Shown here piece after piece: positions 1-10,192 of a stretch of 64,000 bases of DNA. The stretch covers positions 186,001 through 250,000 of the forward strand of contig JVKJ01000001.1 of NCBI GenBank assembly GCA_001054945.1, read 5' to 3'. The notes below the pieces were generated by a model. It did not search any database. It had not been told where the DNA came from and saw only the letters and a list, made by a program, of their open reading frames with translations. Source of the DNA: Corynebacterium falsenii (GTDB lineage Bacteria > Actinomycetota > Actinomycetes > Mycobacteriales > Mycobacteriaceae). Position 1 is the stretch's first letter. The number at the start of each line of letters is the position of its first letter. The translations under genes were made by a program, and so were the position numbers.

Positions 1-2991
1 GTTCGCAGCTCGGATATGGTCACCCTGCTGGAAGAGCACGGCATCACCAACAAGAAGCCAGCATCCACCCTTCCCCGAGAGCAAGTTCAAGGGGTCATCA
101 CCGAACTCCAATCGAGCACGGCCGAAAAGGGCGAAGCAAAGAAGTCCCAACCGAAGAAATCGCCAGCCAAGAAGCAAGCACCAAAGAAATCGCAGACAAA
201 GCGGGCAAAGAAACAACAGCCGAAGAAAACCGCACCTGCGAAGAAGAGCGCGGCGCAATCAGAGCCCCCGCACAACGAACCGCAGCAAGGTGAGCCGCAG
301 CAGGGTGAACTGACGCAGGAAGAACCGAAGCTCGAACCCACGCGCGAAAGTGCGGACGTGAAGAAGCGCTCGCCGCGGCGATCAGCCAAAAAGACCACTA
401 GCAAAAGCACCAAGAAGGGCGCCAAGTCGCGCGCACCACAGGGCTCGCCGGAGACGAACCACAACGCGGAATCGGAACCGAAGCCACAGGAAAAAGCGGA
501 GAAAACCGCTGATCATTCGGAGCCCAATGATAAGTCTCAGCCTCAGCAACAGGAAGAGGCTGACGCGAAGCAACCGACCAAGCCTCGCCGCCGGGTACGC
601 CGTGTCGTGCGACGGCTGGGGGCTCGTCCCACAGCCACCTCAGGGTCAGCGTCCAACGCATCAGGCGCTACAGAGTCTCGCGATGGCGAATCGAGCTCCG
701 CAGACAGGGGACGCAAATCTCAGGATTCGAAGCCGAAGAAGCCGGCGTCCACACCTATGGAACCCGAGCACCTCCACCCGGGCGAGCGGAACGAATCGGA
801 CATTGTCGACGAACCCGTCCGGCTCAAGGGCTCAACGCGCCTGGAATCCCAACGGAAGTGGCGCGCGGACAACAAGGAGAACAACAGCAAGCGCACTGTC
901 AGCCGCTCGGAATTCTTGGCTCGCCGGGAGTCAGTGACGAGACGGATGATCGTCCGCGATTCCCAACGCAGTGACCACCCGGGACTTACTACCCAGGTCG
1001 GAGTGGTTGAAGATGGGATGCTCGTGGAGCACTTCGTCACCAGCGAAACCCAGCAGTCCATGGTGGGCAATATCTACCTGGGACGGGTGCAAAACGTTCT
1101 GGACTCCATGGAAGCTGCCTTCGTGGACATTGGAACGGGTCGAAACGCCGTTCTATATGCCGGCGAGCTGAACTGGCACTCCAAGCACCTGCACGGCCGT
1201 TCGCGGCGCCTCGGCTCTGCCTTGCACACCGGCGACCAGATCATGGTGCAGGTCATCAAGGATCCGGTGGGCCACAAGGGTGCCCGGCTGACCAATCGAA
1301 TCAGCTTCGCGGGACGCTTCCTGGTGTACTTCCCCGGCGGGACAACAGCGGGGATCTCACGCAAACTCCCGGAGCCGGAACGGAAGCGACTGAAGGAGAT
1401 CCTCCGCCGCCACATCCCAGGCGAAGGCGGTGCCATCATCCGCACGGCAGCCGAGAATGTTCCGGAGGACCAGATCGCCGCGGATATCGAGGGGCTGGAC
1501 AAGCTCTGGATCAACCTGCAGCAAGAGGAATCGCAGGCTCGCGCGCGCAAGGGCGCCAAGCCGATCACTCTGTATGAAGAGCCCAACATGCTGGTGAAGG
1601 TCATCCGCGACCTGTTTAATGAGGACTTCACAGAGCTGATCGTCGAAGGCGACAAGTCCTGGCAGACGGTCCGCGACTATGTCAGCCGCATGGCACCGGA
1701 GCTCAAGGATCGGTTGCACAAGTGGAACCCGGATAAGCATGGCGGTGAGGACGTGTTTGCCGCGTTCCAGCTGGATGAGCAGCTAACCAAGGCGCTGAGC
1801 CGCAAGGTGTGGCTGCCCTCCGGAGGTCACCTCATTTTCGATCGCACCGAAGCGATGACGGTGATCGACGTGAACACCGGCTCCTTCGTGGGCGCCGGTG
1901 GCAATCTGGAGCAGACGGTCACGCAGAACAACCTGGAAGCGGCGGAGGAGATCGTTCGCCAGCTTCGCCTGCGTGACATCGGCGGCATGATCGTCATCGA
2001 CTTCATCGACATGGTCCTGGAAGAGAATCAGGACTTGGTTCTGCGGCGGTTGACCGAGTTCCTGGGGCGCGATCGGACCCGACACAAGGTCTCCGAGGTC
2101 ACATCCCTGGGGCTGGTTCAGATGACCCGCAAGCGCCTGGGCACCAGCCTGCTGGACACGTTCTCCACGACGTGCGAGGCCTGCGACGGCCGCGGGATCA
2201 TTCTCCACGCGGACCCCGTGGAGCCAGAGGAGGTCACCGAATCGCCGCGCCGCGATCACAACCGCCGGAAGGAGCGTCAGGCCGCTGGTGGTTCCAGCGG
2301 GCGCAATCGCCGCCCCCGCAGGTCCCGCAGGGGAGAGTTTGGGGACGCCACCGCCGAGCAGACGCCGCCGAAGCACAAGCGTGAGAATCTGAAGGACGGC
2401 GAGCCCCGGCAGTCCGAGCCGACCGAGACGGGGCAGGAAGCCAACACGGATGTCACCTCCGAGCGATCCGGCGCTCATACTGTGCGTCGCCGCCGGGTGG
2501 TCCGTCGCAGTGTTGGTCGCAGTCGTACCAACGCGGCCGTGGCTGATCGGGCAAGCGCCAAGGCGAAGAAGCGTCGCGGGGGAGACGACGTTGCGGATAT
2601 CGCGCGGAATGCCGTTCGCAACGCGCGTTCCGAGGACCCCGACGAGCCCAGTGGCGAGGATTATGTAGACAACGCGACTTTGCGTTCCGCCCCTGAACAG
2701 GAACCCACGGGCCGCGCAAACAATCCGAAGCGGCGCCGTGGCCGTCGCATGGTGCGTTCCGGTGGGGAGGATAAGAGCTTCCAACAGGCCAAGGCTGAGT
2801 TCGAAGCCTCTCCTCGTCGCAAGAGGAAGACCAGAGGAAACTCTCGGTCCGACTTTGCGCCACAGGAACAGGACTTCGCACCTCGAGCGGATGTACCACA
2901 GGAAAATACGCTGAGTGAGGAAGCTCCGACGAACACGTCCCGTTCCCGTGGAGGACGGCGCCGACGGCGTGTGGTAAGGCGCCGCAGCTGA
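1..2991 (+). CDS. rne: Ribonuclease E/G (5' end cut by window edge)
   Basis: Endoribonuclease for mRNA decay and rRNA/tRNA processing. The reading frame is open to base 1, so the N-terminus lies outside; the first ATG seen is at 16. Numbering from that ATG, residues 1-320 are a Lys/Pro/Gln/Glu-rich disordered arm with a short EPQQGE repeat, about 325-735 are the S1 domain and DNase I-like catalytic core, and 740-991 are another Arg-rich arm ending in VVRRRS. The catalytic aspartates lie in VIDVNTG (about 616) and IVIDFIDM (about 660); the zinc link is CEACDGRG (about 721). Both arms are basic, as is usual for actinobacterial RNase E, where the core is central. It precedes rplU-rpmA-obg, the common actinobacterial order. 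Confidence 0.95.
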   Translation, partial: VRSSDMVTLLEEHGITNKKPASTLPREQVQGVITELQSSTAEKGEAKKSQPKKSPAKKQAPKKSQTKRAKKQQPKKTAPAKKSAAQSEPPHNEPQQGEPQQGELTQEEPKLEPTRESADVKKRSPRRSAKKTTSKSTKKGAKSRAPQGSPETNHNAESEPKPQEKAEKTADHSEPNDKSQPQQQEEADAKQPTKPRRRVRRVVRRLGARPTATSGSASNASGATESRDGESSSADRGRKSQDSKPKKPASTPMEPEHLHPGERNESDIVDEPVRLKGSTRLESQRKWRADNKENNSKRTVSRSEFLARRESVTRRMIVRDSQRSDHPGLTTQVGVVEDGMLVEHFVTSETQQSMVGNIYLGRVQNVLDSMEAAFVDIGTGRNAVLYAGELNWHSKHLHGRSRRLGSALHTGDQIMVQVIKDPVGHKGARLTNRISFAGRFLVYFPGGTTAGISRKLPEPERKRLKEILRRHIPGEGGAIIRTAAENVPEDQIAADIEGLDKLWINLQQEESQARARKGAKPITLYEEPNMLVKVIRDLFNEDFTELIVEGDKSWQTVRDYVSRMAPELKDRLHKWNPDKHGGEDVFAAFQLDEQLTKALSRKVWLPSGGHLIFDRTEAMTVIDVNTGSFVGAGGNLEQTVTQNNLEAAEEIVRQLRLRDIGGMIVIDFIDMVLEENQDLVLRRLTEFLGRDRTRHKVSEVTSLGLVQMTRKRLGTSLLDTFSTTCEACDGRGIILHADPVEPEEVTESPRRDHNRRKERQAAGGSSGRNRRPRRSRRGEFGDATAEQTPPKHKRENLKDGEPRQSEPTETGQEANTDVTSERSGAHTVRRRRVVRRSVGRSRTNAAVADRASAKAKKRRGGDDVADIARNAVRNARSEDPDEPSGEDYVDNATLRSAPEQEPTGRANNPKRRRGRRMVRSGGEDKSFQQAKAEFEASPRRKRKTRGNSRSDFAPQEQDFAPRADVPQENTLSEEAPTNTSRSRGGRRRRRVVRRRS

Positions 2992-3000
2992 TTTGCCCGT

Positions 3001-3046
3001 GATTACCCCGGTGGGATTTTGGTTTTTGGGTTCCCGCCGGGTAATC
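3001..3046 (+). terminator. Hairpin after rne
   Basis: Ten bases after the rne stop, a long inverted repeat (arms beginning GATTACCC and ending GGGTAATC, with G-U pairs in the inner part) encloses a T-rich loop. There is no T-run after it, so it is either a terminator of the weak-tail type common in actinobacteria or an RNA-stabilising hairpin. Confidence 0.5.
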
Positions 3047-3238
3047 TTGAGCAGTCGCTAATCATTCTTCCGGTGACCTGCGCTTTTCGCGTGTGGTCGT
3101 AGTGAATTCTCGCTGCACCGGTGTGGTGGATGATGGCATGTAAACATTTGTCCAGTCAGGATGCTTTCACCAGCCGCTTTTCGGCCTGGCTTGGGAGCTG
3201 CCTGAGCCGAAAGAGAAATTTAAAGGGGTAGCCCTACC
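3047..3238 (+). promoter_or_regulatory. rplU-rpmA leader region
   Basis: No gene is visible in these 192 bases. The stretch carries the promoter and a long untranslated leader for rplU, ending with a small GC hairpin (CGGC...GCCG around 3182-3210) and the SD AAAGGGG at 3222-3228. Ribosomal-protein leaders of this kind often bind their own protein product; whether this one does is inference only. Confidence 0.35.
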
Positions 3239-3541
3239 ATGTACGCGATCGTCAAGACCGGCGGAAAGCAGTACAAGGTTGCCGAAGGTGACCTCGTCAA
3301 GGTCGAGAAGATCGAGGGTGAGCCAGGTTCTTCCGTGGCTCTCACCCCGGTTCTCGTCGTCGATGGCGCGGATGTCACCACCGGTGACAAGCTGGAAAAG
3401 GTAACCGTTAATGCTGAGATCGTGGATCACGCTCGTGGTCCGAAGATCAATGGCATGCACTACCGCAACAAGACCGGATACAAGCGCCGTTACGGCCACC
3501 GTCAGCCAGTCACCGTGCTGAAGGTCACCGGTATCAAGTAA
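3239..3541 (+). CDS. rplU: 50S ribosomal protein L21
   Basis: Structural protein of the large ribosomal subunit that contacts 23S rRNA. The 100-residue length and the opening [14 protein letters not shown] are typical of L21, as is the conserved [10 protein letters not shown] segment near the C-terminus. The ATG is preceded by AAAGGGG at 3222-3228, ten bases upstream. It is followed 69 bases later by rpmA, the usual pair, and the two probably share one transcript. Confidence 0.98.
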   Translation: MYAIVKTGGKQYKVAEGDLVKVEKIEGEPGSSVALTPVLVVDGADVTTGDKLEKVTVNAEIVDHARGPKINGMHYRNKTGYKRRYGHRQPVTVLKVTGIK

Positions 3542-3610
3542 AATTACCGAGACATTGATCCCGGACCGAGAGCTCGGCCTGGGGGATCTTCCTAAAGGAG
3601 GGAGAGACTA

Positions 3611-3889
3611 ATGGCACACAAGAAGGGTGCATCTAGCTCCAACAACGGCCGTGACTCCGAGTCCAAGCGTCTCGGTGTGAAGCGCTTCGGCGGCCAGCAG
3701 GTCAAGGCCGGTGAGATCCTGATCCGTCAGCGTGGAACCTCTTTCCACCCTGGCGAGAACGTGGGTCGCGGTGGCGACGACACGCTGTTCGCGCTGAAGG
3801 CTGGCGCCGTGAAGTTCTCCACCAAGCGCAACCGTCGCATGGTGAACATCGTGGAGGCTGCTGCCTCCAACGAGGCTGTCGAGGCCTAA
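3611..3889 (+). CDS. rpmA: 50S ribosomal protein L27
   Basis: Large-subunit protein whose N-terminus reaches the peptidyl-transferase centre. The opening [16 protein letters not shown] and the FGGQ and RQRGT segments are diagnostic, and at 92 residues the length is normal. There is no Firmicute-type cleaved N-terminal extension. A very strong SD (AAAGGAGGGAG) lies just upstream. The gene ends before a strong intrinsic terminator, which separates it from obg. Confidence 0.98.
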   Translation: MAHKKGASSSNNGRDSESKRLGVKRFGGQQVKAGEILIRQRGTSFHPGENVGRGGDDTLFALKAGAVKFSTKRNRRMVNIVEAAASNEAVEA

Positions 3890-3916
3890 TCACGCCGCGC
3901 GGCTGATCTCCTCGCA

Positions 3917-3973
3917 GCGGGAGGGCTGGGATGCTTAACATTGTTTTGGCGTCCCCGCCCTCCCGCTTTCTTT
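3917..3973 (+). terminator. Intrinsic terminator after rpmA
   Basis: The perfect ten-base arms GCGGGAGGGC (3917-3926) and GCCCTCCCGC (3957-3966) enclose an inner GGGATGC/GCGTCCC stem and are followed by TTTCTTT. It lies 27 bases after the rpmA stop and ends 34 bases before the obg start, so it probably attenuates rather than isolates obg. Confidence 0.8.
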
Positions 3974-4007
3974 GTATCGCTCCACATGCTCCCCATTAGG
4001 AGGCCCC

Positions 4008-5519
4008 ATGGCTCGCTTCGTCGATCGTGTCGTCCTGCATCTCCAGGCAGGTGACGGCGGAAACGGTTGTGCTTCCGTCCACCGCGAGAAATTTATCCCC
4101 CTGGGCGGACCAGACGGCGGTAACGGCGGCCACGGCGGGGACATCATCCTGCAAGTGGACCCTCAGGTTCACACGCTTCTCGACTTCCACTTCCACCCGC
4201 ACATTAAGGCCAAGCGGGGCAACAACGGCGCGGGCGACCATCGACATGGTGCGCGTGGCGAGGACCTTGTTTTAGGGGTTCCCGCTGGAACGGTTGTTAT
4301 TGACGAAGACGGCAATGAGATTGCCGATCTCGTGGGCAAGGGGCACCGCATCATCGCAGCCGCGGGCGGCCACGGAGGGTTGGGGAACGCGGCCCTGGCG
4401 TCCAAATCTAGGAAGGCACCGGGCTTCGCGCTGCTGGGCGAACCTGGAGAGCACAAGGACATCACCCTTGAGCTGAAATCCATGGCCGACGTGGGGCTGG
4501 TGGGTTTCCCTTCGGCAGGTAAAAGCTCGCTGATCTCTGTGCTCTCGGCGGCAAAGCCAAAGATCGCGGACTATCCGTTCACGACACTGGCTCCGAATCT
4601 GGGCGTGGTCACCGTGGGCAATGACACCTTCACCATCGCCGATGTGCCTGGCCTGATCCCCGGTGCCGCTGAGGGGAAGGGGCTCGGGTTGGATTTCTTG
4701 CGCCACGTGGAGCGAACGGCGGTGTTGGCGCACGTGGTCGATGCGGCCAATATCGAACCCGACCGCAACCCGATTGATGATATCCACGCGCTGGAAAAGG
4801 AGCTGGATAGTTATCAGTCGGAGCTGTCACGCGATTCTGGGCTTGGTGACCTGCGGGATCGTCCGCGGGTGATCATCCTGAACAAGATGGATGTCCCCGA
4901 TGCCGAAGACATGGCGGACATGCAGGAAGAGGAGCTGCGGACGCTCGGGTGGCCCATCTTTCGCATTTCGACCGTGGCGCATCAGGGGCTGCGCGAGCTC
5001 TCCTTTGCTTTGATGGAAATTGTCCAAGAGCACCGAAGGAACAAGCCAGTTGACGACGCTCCCGCGACAGTCATTACCCCTAAGGGGCTGCGGAAGAAGT
5101 CCGGCGGCCGCTTTGCCGATTTTGAGGTGGAGGTCGATGCTGAACGCGAAGACTCATACATCGTCCACGGAGAGAAAATCGATCGGTGGATCAGGCAAAC
5201 CGACTTCGAAAATGATGAGGCCGTGGGGTTCCTGGCGGATCGCCTAGCCAAGGCCGGTGTGGAGGATGAGCTCTACAAGGCTGGGGCGCGGGAAGGCTCG
5301 GAAGTCACCATCGGCGGGATCACTTTTGAATGGGATCCACAGACTGCGGCCGGTGTGGACGTCATGCGGTCGGGGCGCGGCACCGACGTGCGACTGGAGC
5401 AGACCCACCGTACCTCGGCAGACCAGCGTAAGCGCGCATCGCAGGCCCGTCGGGGTCTGATCGACGAATACGTCTATGACGACGATGAAGAGGCCGATAC
5501 CGAACGCTGGCAGGGGTAA
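4008..5519 (+). CDS. obg: GTPase Obg/CgtA
   Basis: Essential GTPase of 50S subunit assembly. The Gly-rich Obg fold occupies residues 1-158 (GGDGGNGC-type repeats), and the G domain follows with GFPSAGKSS (about 162), a TTLAPNLG switch, DVPGLIPGA and NKMD (about 290). A C-terminal OCT domain and an acidic tail finish the 503-residue protein. I chose the ATG at 4008 over the in-frame TTG at 3972 because [10 protein letters not shown] is the conserved N-terminus and AGGAGG lies at 3998-4003, although the four-base spacing is short. Placement after rplU-rpmA is nearly universal in bacteria. Confidence 0.97.
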   Translation: MARFVDRVVLHLQAGDGGNGCASVHREKFIPLGGPDGGNGGHGGDIILQVDPQVHTLLDFHFHPHIKAKRGNNGAGDHRHGARGEDLVLGVPAGTVVIDEDGNEIADLVGKGHRIIAAAGGHGGLGNAALASKSRKAPGFALLGEPGEHKDITLELKSMADVGLVGFPSAGKSSLISVLSAAKPKIADYPFTTLAPNLGVVTVGNDTFTIADVPGLIPGAAEGKGLGLDFLRHVERTAVLAHVVDAANIEPDRNPIDDIHALEKELDSYQSELSRDSGLGDLRDRPRVIILNKMDVPDAEDMADMQEEELRTLGWPIFRISTVAHQGLRELSFALMEIVQEHRRNKPVDDAPATVITPKGLRKKSGGRFADFEVEVDAEREDSYIVHGEKIDRWIRQTDFENDEAVGFLADRLAKAGVEDELYKAGAREGSEVTIGGITFEWDPQTAAGVDVMRSGRGTDVRLEQTHRTSADQRKRASQARRGLIDEYVYDDDEEADTERWQG

Positions 5520-5551
5520 AGGGTTTCCCAGGCATCTTTACTATTTACCCC
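5513..5551 (+). repeat. Inverted repeat overlapping obg stop
   Basis: GGGGTAAA (5513-5520, containing the obg stop codon) and TTTACCCC (5544-5551) form a perfect eight-base inverted repeat around a 23-base loop. There is no T-run. It may act as a weak terminator or an end-protecting hairpin. Confidence 0.35.
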
Positions 5552-5609
5552 TCGATGCCGGGGAATTGGCGACCTAAAACACATAGTTAAAGAGTGGAAG
5601 TGTGACCTT

Positions 5610-5618
5610 TGGCATACT
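5610..5618 (+). promoter_or_regulatory. Extended -10 of proB (leaderless)
   Basis: TGG followed by CATACT ends seven bases before the ATG at 5626, so transcription would start at or within a base or two of the start codon. No SD precedes any nearby start. No good -35 is visible. Confidence 0.5.
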
Positions 5619-5625
5619 TATGAAT

Positions 5626-6978
5626 ATGTCAACGGAACAATCCACTGATTCGAATGCTGCACACGGAGACCCAAAAGCCCAGGGCAATGCCCAGTCTGGA
5701 GACGCGGACTCCGGCCAGCACGAGGGGGCCGATCAGTCCCGTCAGCCCGTTCCAAATTACGACGCCCGGCCGATTCACCGCCCGGGACCCGTTATTCCAG
5801 CCACGACCATCGAGTTTCCGGAGCCAGATCTCAGTCCCGAGGATCCAGCCATGGGGCATGCATCCAACGTGCGCGAAAGCGTTGCGGGAGCCAGGCGACT
5901 GGTGGTGAAGATCGGCTCTTCCTCCCTCACCGACGATGACGGTCTGGTGAACCCAGACCGGATTGACATCATCGCAGACGCCCTCGAGGCGCGCATGGAC
6001 CGCGGCACGGACATCATCGTCGTCTCCTCGGGCGCGGTGGCGTGCGGTATGGGCCCTTTGGAACTGTCCCAGCGACCGACGGATTTGGCTACCAAGCAGG
6101 CTGCTGCCTCTGTTGGACAGGTTCTCCTGGCCCAGGAATGGGCCAGGAGCTTCGCCCGTTATGGTCGCACCATTGGCCAGGTTCTGCTTACCGCTTCGGA
6201 TGCCGGTCGGCGCGACAGGGCGCGCAATGCCCAGCGCACAATTGACCGGCTACGCCAACTCAAGGCTGTTCCCATCGTCAATGAAAACGACACGGTAGCC
6301 ACCTCCGAGATGCGGTTCGGGGACAACGACCGTCTCGCCGCGCTTGTTTCCCACCTTGCCTTCGCCGATGCCCTCGTACTGCTGTCCGACGTGGATGGGC
6401 TGTACGACCGCAACCCTGCCGAACCTGGCGCGCAGTTTATCCCTGAGGTCAAGGGAAGTAAGGACCTCCGCGGGGTCGCCGCTGGCGACGGTGGCCGGCT
6501 GGGAACAGGAGGGATGGCTGCGAAGGTGTCGGCCGCCCGGCTGGCCTCCCGTGCTGGTGTTCCTGTGTTGTTGACGTCAACGGAGAACATTGGTGCTGCG
6601 CTGGACGAAGCAAACGTGGGGACCGCATTCTGGCCCCAAGAAGATCGCCTGAGCGCCTGGAAGTTCTGGGTACTGTATGCCGCCGAATCCGTCGGGCGCG
6701 TCCACCTGGATGAGGGCGCGGTCAAGGCGGTGGTCGAACAGAACCGCTCCTTGTTGGGCGTGGGAATTACTCATATCGAGGGCGACTTTTCGCAGGGAAA
6801 AATCGTGGACATCGTCGGGCCGGATGGCCAGCTCGTGGGGCGGGGCGAAGTGAATTACGATTCCGCGATGCTGGAGGGGCTTATCGGCCGCCCCACCTCC
6901 GACCTACCTGAATTTGCGCACCGACCAGTGATACACACCGACTATTTGTCCACTTACAGCAATCGGCAGCAGCTGTAA
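5626..6978 (+). CDS. proB: Glutamate 5-kinase
   Basis: Phosphorylates glutamate with ATP, the first step of proline synthesis. The amino-acid-kinase domain starts near [15 protein letters not shown], with [26 protein letters not shown] and [12 protein letters not shown]; a PUA domain ([13 protein letters not shown] onward) ends the protein. I chose the ATG at 5626 because a -10-like CATACT lies seven bases upstream, implying a leaderless message; GTG 5602 and ATG 5620 are alternatives. This start gives a Pro/Gln/Asp-rich, probably disordered N-terminal extension of about 75 residues. ATG 5851, just before the kinase fold, would remove it. proA follows immediately. Confidence 0.93.
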   Translation: MSTEQSTDSNAAHGDPKAQGNAQSGDADSGQHEGADQSRQPVPNYDARPIHRPGPVIPATTIEFPEPDLSPEDPAMGHASNVRESVAGARRLVVKIGSSSLTDDDGLVNPDRIDIIADALEARMDRGTDIIVVSSGAVACGMGPLELSQRPTDLATKQAAASVGQVLLAQEWARSFARYGRTIGQVLLTASDAGRRDRARNAQRTIDRLRQLKAVPIVNENDTVATSEMRFGDNDRLAALVSHLAFADALVLLSDVDGLYDRNPAEPGAQFIPEVKGSKDLRGVAAGDGGRLGTGGMAAKVSAARLASRAGVPVLLTSTENIGAALDEANVGTAFWPQEDRLSAWKFWVLYAAESVGRVHLDEGAVKAVVEQNRSLLGVGITHIEGDFSQGKIVDIVGPDGQLVGRGEVNYDSAMLEGLIGRPTSDLPEFAHRPVIHTDYLSTYSNRQQL

Positions 6979-6987
6979 CCAAAGCCC

Positions 6988-7015
6988 TTTAGATCCACAT
7001 CACACGCGCTATACT
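6988..7015 (+). promoter_or_regulatory. proA promoter (leaderless)
   Basis: A clear -10 TATACT (7010-7015) lies eight bases before the proA ATG, with a poor -35 TTTAGA (6988-6993) at 16-base spacing. It implies that proA is also transcribed separately from proB, starting at about its first codon. Confidence 0.6.
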
Positions 7016-7023
7016 TGTGTGAC

Positions 7024-8370
7024 ATGACTAACGACGAGACTTCTGCACAGTCCTCAACTGCGAATACCAATAGCGCAAATCAATCCTCCGGGGAGCAGCT
7101 GTCCCCGGAGCGCCAGGCGGAACGAACCGAAGTTCTCGACAAGGCCGCGCGTGCCAAGGATGTCGCTCGCACCGTGGTGCTCACCACAGAACAGAAAAAT
7201 CAGCTTCTCAGAGATGCCGCGGATGCGTTGGAAGCGCACACCGACGAGATTCTCGAAGCGAATAAGAAGGATCTGGCCGCGGGTAAGGAGCGAGGCTTCA
7301 GCGAGTCTCTGCTCGACCGCCTCTCCCTAGACAAGGATCGAGTTGCAGCGATCGCTGGTGGTCTGCGGCTTGTAGAGGGGCTTCCCGATCCGGTCGGGGA
7401 GGTGGTGCGTGGTTCCACGCGCCCCAATGGCCTGCGCATGAAGCAGGTTCGTACGCCCCTGGGTGTAATGGGAATGGTGTACGAGGCTCGCCCGAACGTG
7501 ACGGTCGATGCCTTTGGCTTGGCTATTAAGTCCGGCAACGTCCCCCTGCTTCGTGGATCCAAGTCCGCCCGGGAAACGAACCAGAAGCTGATCGAAATTC
7601 TGCAGGATGTGGCGGTCAGGCACGATCTGCCGCGAGACATCGTCCAGCTGCTTCCGTGTGATACTCACGATTCGGTCCAGGATCTCATCACTGCCCGCGG
7701 CCTGGTGGACCTCGTTATCCCCCGCGGTGGCGCCGGCCTTATCAATGCCGTGGTCACCGGTGCGACTGTCCCGACCATCGAGACAGGTACGGGCAACTGC
7801 CACATCTACATCGATGCATCCGCAGATGTGGACGAGGCCATTCGCCTGGTCCTCAACGGCAAGACCCGTCGTTGCTCTGTGTGTAACGCCACGGAGGTGG
7901 TCCTCCTGGACACGGCACTGCCGGATGCTGACAAGACAAAGATCCTCCGCGCACTACAGGATGCGGAGGTCACCATTCACGGCGATAAGTCCGAGCTTGA
8001 CCCCCTCATCGACAATGTCGTTCAGGCAGAGAACAAAGATTGGGACGAGGAATACCTCAGCTTCGACATTGCCGCGAAGATTGTTGATGGTGTCACGGGC
8101 GCCGTCGCGCACATCCGCGACCACTCCTCAGGTCATACCGAGGCCATTTCTGCCCGCGATACCAAGGTGGTCAACTACTTCGAAACCTACGTGGATGCCG
8201 CCGCGCTCTCCATCAACACGTCCACTGCCTGGACGGATGGCGAGATGTTCGGATTCGGCGCGGAGATCGGCATTTCCACCCAGAAATTGCATGCCCGTGG
8301 CCCGATGGGGTTGCCGGAGCTCACCTCCACGAAGTGGGTCATCACTGGCGACGGGCACACTCGTCCCTAG
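7024..8370 (+). CDS. proA: Glutamate-5-semialdehyde dehydrogenase (gamma-glutamyl phosphate reductase)
   Basis: NADPH-dependent reduction of gamma-glutamyl phosphate, the second step of proline synthesis, acting on the unstable ProB product. The aldehyde-dehydrogenase fold is full length (448 residues); the catalytic Cys lies in TRRCSVCNATEVV. The conserved PLGVMGMVYEARPNVT and GTGNCHIYID segments are present. The ATG at 7024 is preferred to the TTG at 7015 because a consensus-like TATACT ends eight bases upstream and there is no SD. About 33 N-terminal residues are Ser/Asn/Glu-rich and precede the conserved fold. It lies directly downstream of proB, with a 45-base gap containing its own promoter. 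Confidence 0.96.
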   Translation: MTNDETSAQSSTANTNSANQSSGEQLSPERQAERTEVLDKAARAKDVARTVVLTTEQKNQLLRDAADALEAHTDEILEANKKDLAAGKERGFSESLLDRLSLDKDRVAAIAGGLRLVEGLPDPVGEVVRGSTRPNGLRMKQVRTPLGVMGMVYEARPNVTVDAFGLAIKSGNVPLLRGSKSARETNQKLIEILQDVAVRHDLPRDIVQLLPCDTHDSVQDLITARGLVDLVIPRGGAGLINAVVTGATVPTIETGTGNCHIYIDASADVDEAIRLVLNGKTRRCSVCNATEVVLLDTALPDADKTKILRALQDAEVTIHGDKSELDPLIDNVVQAENKDWDEEYLSFDIAAKIVDGVTGAVAHIRDHSSGHTEAISARDTKVVNYFETYVDAAALSINTSTAWTDGEMFGFGAEIGISTQKLHARGPMGLPELTSTKWVITGDGHTRP

Positions 8371-8380
8371 ACGTCTCCAC

Positions 8381-8394
8381 CCCGCTCACGCGGG
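8381..8394. terminator. Small GC hairpin between convergent proA and ywiC-like genes
   Basis: CCCGC-TCAC-GCGGG lies ten bases after the proA stop and abuts the stop of the opposing gene. It has no T-run. It may block read-through in both directions. Confidence 0.35.
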
Positions 8395-9264
8395 CTAGAT
8401 CAGGCACAAGCAGCTGGCGAGCGCCGCGAGGAGCGTAAGAGGCAGCTCTCCTCGTCCGATCCTTTTGGGGGTGTGCGTGGCTGGGTCCGCCTGCGCGCGC
8501 ACAGGGAGGACCACGGCTCGACGCCACGCGAGAACATACGTGAGCAGAAAGAGCCCGCCCGCCACCAGAAACAGCCCTCGGGTGGCCAACAAGCCCGCTG
8601 CCACGGCACACGCAACGGTCGCCAGCGCATGATATCGGTGCGATACCCGGAGGAATTTGGGATTGTTCCGCTCCCTGATTACCGACTTCACGAAGAAGAT
8701 GGTGCTGACAAAGTAGCCCCCGAGCATTGTGGTGGCCGCCCACACCGGGGCGGGCAATTCCCACGGGTGCGCAGGTGAGGTTGCGGTGACCATGACAGGA
8801 AGGAGGAGGGTGGACGCCACTGTTGTCGCGATTCCAGACATGAGCGAGCGCGGATGGCGTCTTAAAACTTCTCCCACCGCGAGGCCCACGAGCGGCGCGA
8901 AGGCTATGGACCAGGACCACAACGCGGGGTGGAGGAGGAGAGCGACCCCCGCTGCGGCGATCGTGATGGCGGTGTAGGTGGCGAGGGCGGGCAGGTATTC
9001 CTGGCGCCGATGGCGGGACTTAAACCACAGCCCAAATGCGAAGAAGGCAAAATACCCACATATCCAGGCGGTGAGGACGGCAAGGATGGTCGCAATAGCG
9101 CGGGCTGAGTCGAGGGTGCCCAGGGATGTGGCGAGCACGATTCCTGCGATCGCCGGGGTAAAAAGCATCGCCCAGGCACCGTGCTGATTTGGGACCCAGG
9201 GACTAACCGATGAGCGTCTGCGCGGTGTGTTCCGTGGAGATGATGGCGCGGCGGTTCGGGTCAC
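8395..9264 (-). CDS. YwiC-like integral membrane protein
   Basis: Function unknown. The WVPNQHGAWAMLFTPAIAG segment near residue 25 matches the start of YwiC-like proteins, which are widespread in actinobacteria and Bacillus. About eight hydrophobic stretches span most of the 289 residues, with a short basic, Pro-rich N-terminus. The start is GTG at 9264, with a weak GCAGG upstream. It is convergent with proA and divergent from nadD, so it forms its own unit. I infer a transporter or membrane-bound role only from its topology. Confidence 0.8.
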   Translation of the reverse strand: MTRTAAPSSPRNTPRRRSSVSPWVPNQHGAWAMLFTPAIAGIVLATSLGTLDSARAIATILAVLTAWICGYFAFFAFGLWFKSRHRRQEYLPALATYTAITIAAAGVALLLHPALWSWSIAFAPLVGLAVGEVLRRHPRSLMSGIATTVASTLLLPVMVTATSPAHPWELPAPVWAATTMLGGYFVSTIFFVKSVIRERNNPKFLRVSHRYHALATVACAVAAGLLATRGLFLVAGGLFLLTYVLAWRRAVVLPVRAQADPATHTPKRIGRGELPLTLLAALASCLCLI

Positions 9265-9343
9265 AATAAAACCTGCTTCTTTAATGCATGTATTACTTCA
9301 GTAGTGTAAGTCCCCAAGGGCAGAAAACAAAAGGAGTCAACTC

Positions 9344-10069
9344 GTGGGAATTTCCGAAGCGGAGGACTCGAACGGATACGCAACGATGCCGCACCGGGGC
9401 GGCGAGGGCGGCGACCGATGTGAGAGTCGAGGGCGGCAGCGCATCGGCATCATGGGCGGGACTTTCGACCCAATACATAACGGTCACCTGGTTGCCGGCA
9501 GCGAGGTGGCAGACCTGTTCAACCTGGACTTCGTAGTGTTCGTGCCGACCGGGCAACCGTGGCAGAAGAAGGGCAAGAACGTCTCCCCAGCGGAGGATCG
9601 CTACCTGATGACCGTCGTCGCGACGGCCGCGAATCCGCGGTTTATGGTCTCTCGAGTCGATATTGATCGCGAGGGCGATACCTATACCGTGGACACCCTC
9701 TGCGACATGAAGAATCTGTACCCAGACGCGGAGCTGTTCTTTATTACCGGTGCCGATGCTCTGAGCAAGATTGTGACCTGGCGGGACTGGGAATCGATGT
9801 TCGACATGTCCCACTTCATCGGAGTGACCAGGCCCGGCTATGAGCTCCCATCGCATACCCCGGATGACCCCTCCGACGATGCCGATCCTTTGCAGCGCGA
9901 GTTCAATAAGGGGCGGCTGAGCTTGGTGGAGATTCCGGCGATGGCCATCAGCTCCACGGACTGTCGGGAGCGAGCAGCGACTGGCCGGCCCGTGTGGTAC
10001 CTGGTTCCGGATGGTGTGGTGCAATACATTGCTAAGCATGGAATGTACCGCAGCGCAACCACGGGGTAG
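9344..10069 (+). CDS. nadD: Nicotinate-nucleotide adenylyltransferase
   Basis: Converts nicotinate mononucleotide and ATP to deamido-NAD, the adenylation step common to de novo and salvage NAD synthesis. The nucleotidyltransferase signature [11 protein letters not shown] and the C-terminal [20 protein letters not shown] segment are present. The usual Ile/Val in ISSTxxR is Cys here. The start is GTG 9344 with AAGGAG at 9331-9336; this adds about 35 polar residues before the core [14 protein letters not shown] 9386 is the alternative. It heads the nadD-rsfS-phosphatase-degV run known from mycobacteria and corynebacteria. Confidence 0.96.
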   Translation: MGISEAEDSNGYATMPHRGGEGGDRCESRGRQRIGIMGGTFDPIHNGHLVAGSEVADLFNLDFVVFVPTGQPWQKKGKNVSPAEDRYLMTVVATAANPRFMVSRVDIDREGDTYTVDTLCDMKNLYPDAELFFITGADALSKIVTWRDWESMFDMSHFIGVTRPGYELPSHTPDDPSDDADPLQREFNKGRLSLVEIPAMAISSTDCRERAATGRPVWYLVPDGVVQYIAKHGMYRSATTG

Positions 10070-10192
10070 AATGCTGAACATTGCATTTCCCCGCGTGCCG
10101 GGCTGAATGTCAGCAGCGGACAAAAGGGGACACATGACCGCCTATGCGCCGGGCCGTTACTCGAACGCATTGGAAGAGGAAGGTAAAACCGT

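Noticed and set aside
250..340. Tandem repeat near the left edge
   Set aside because: The repetition encodes EPQQGE-type repeats in the disordered arm of RNase E and is too short and imperfect to be a separate element.
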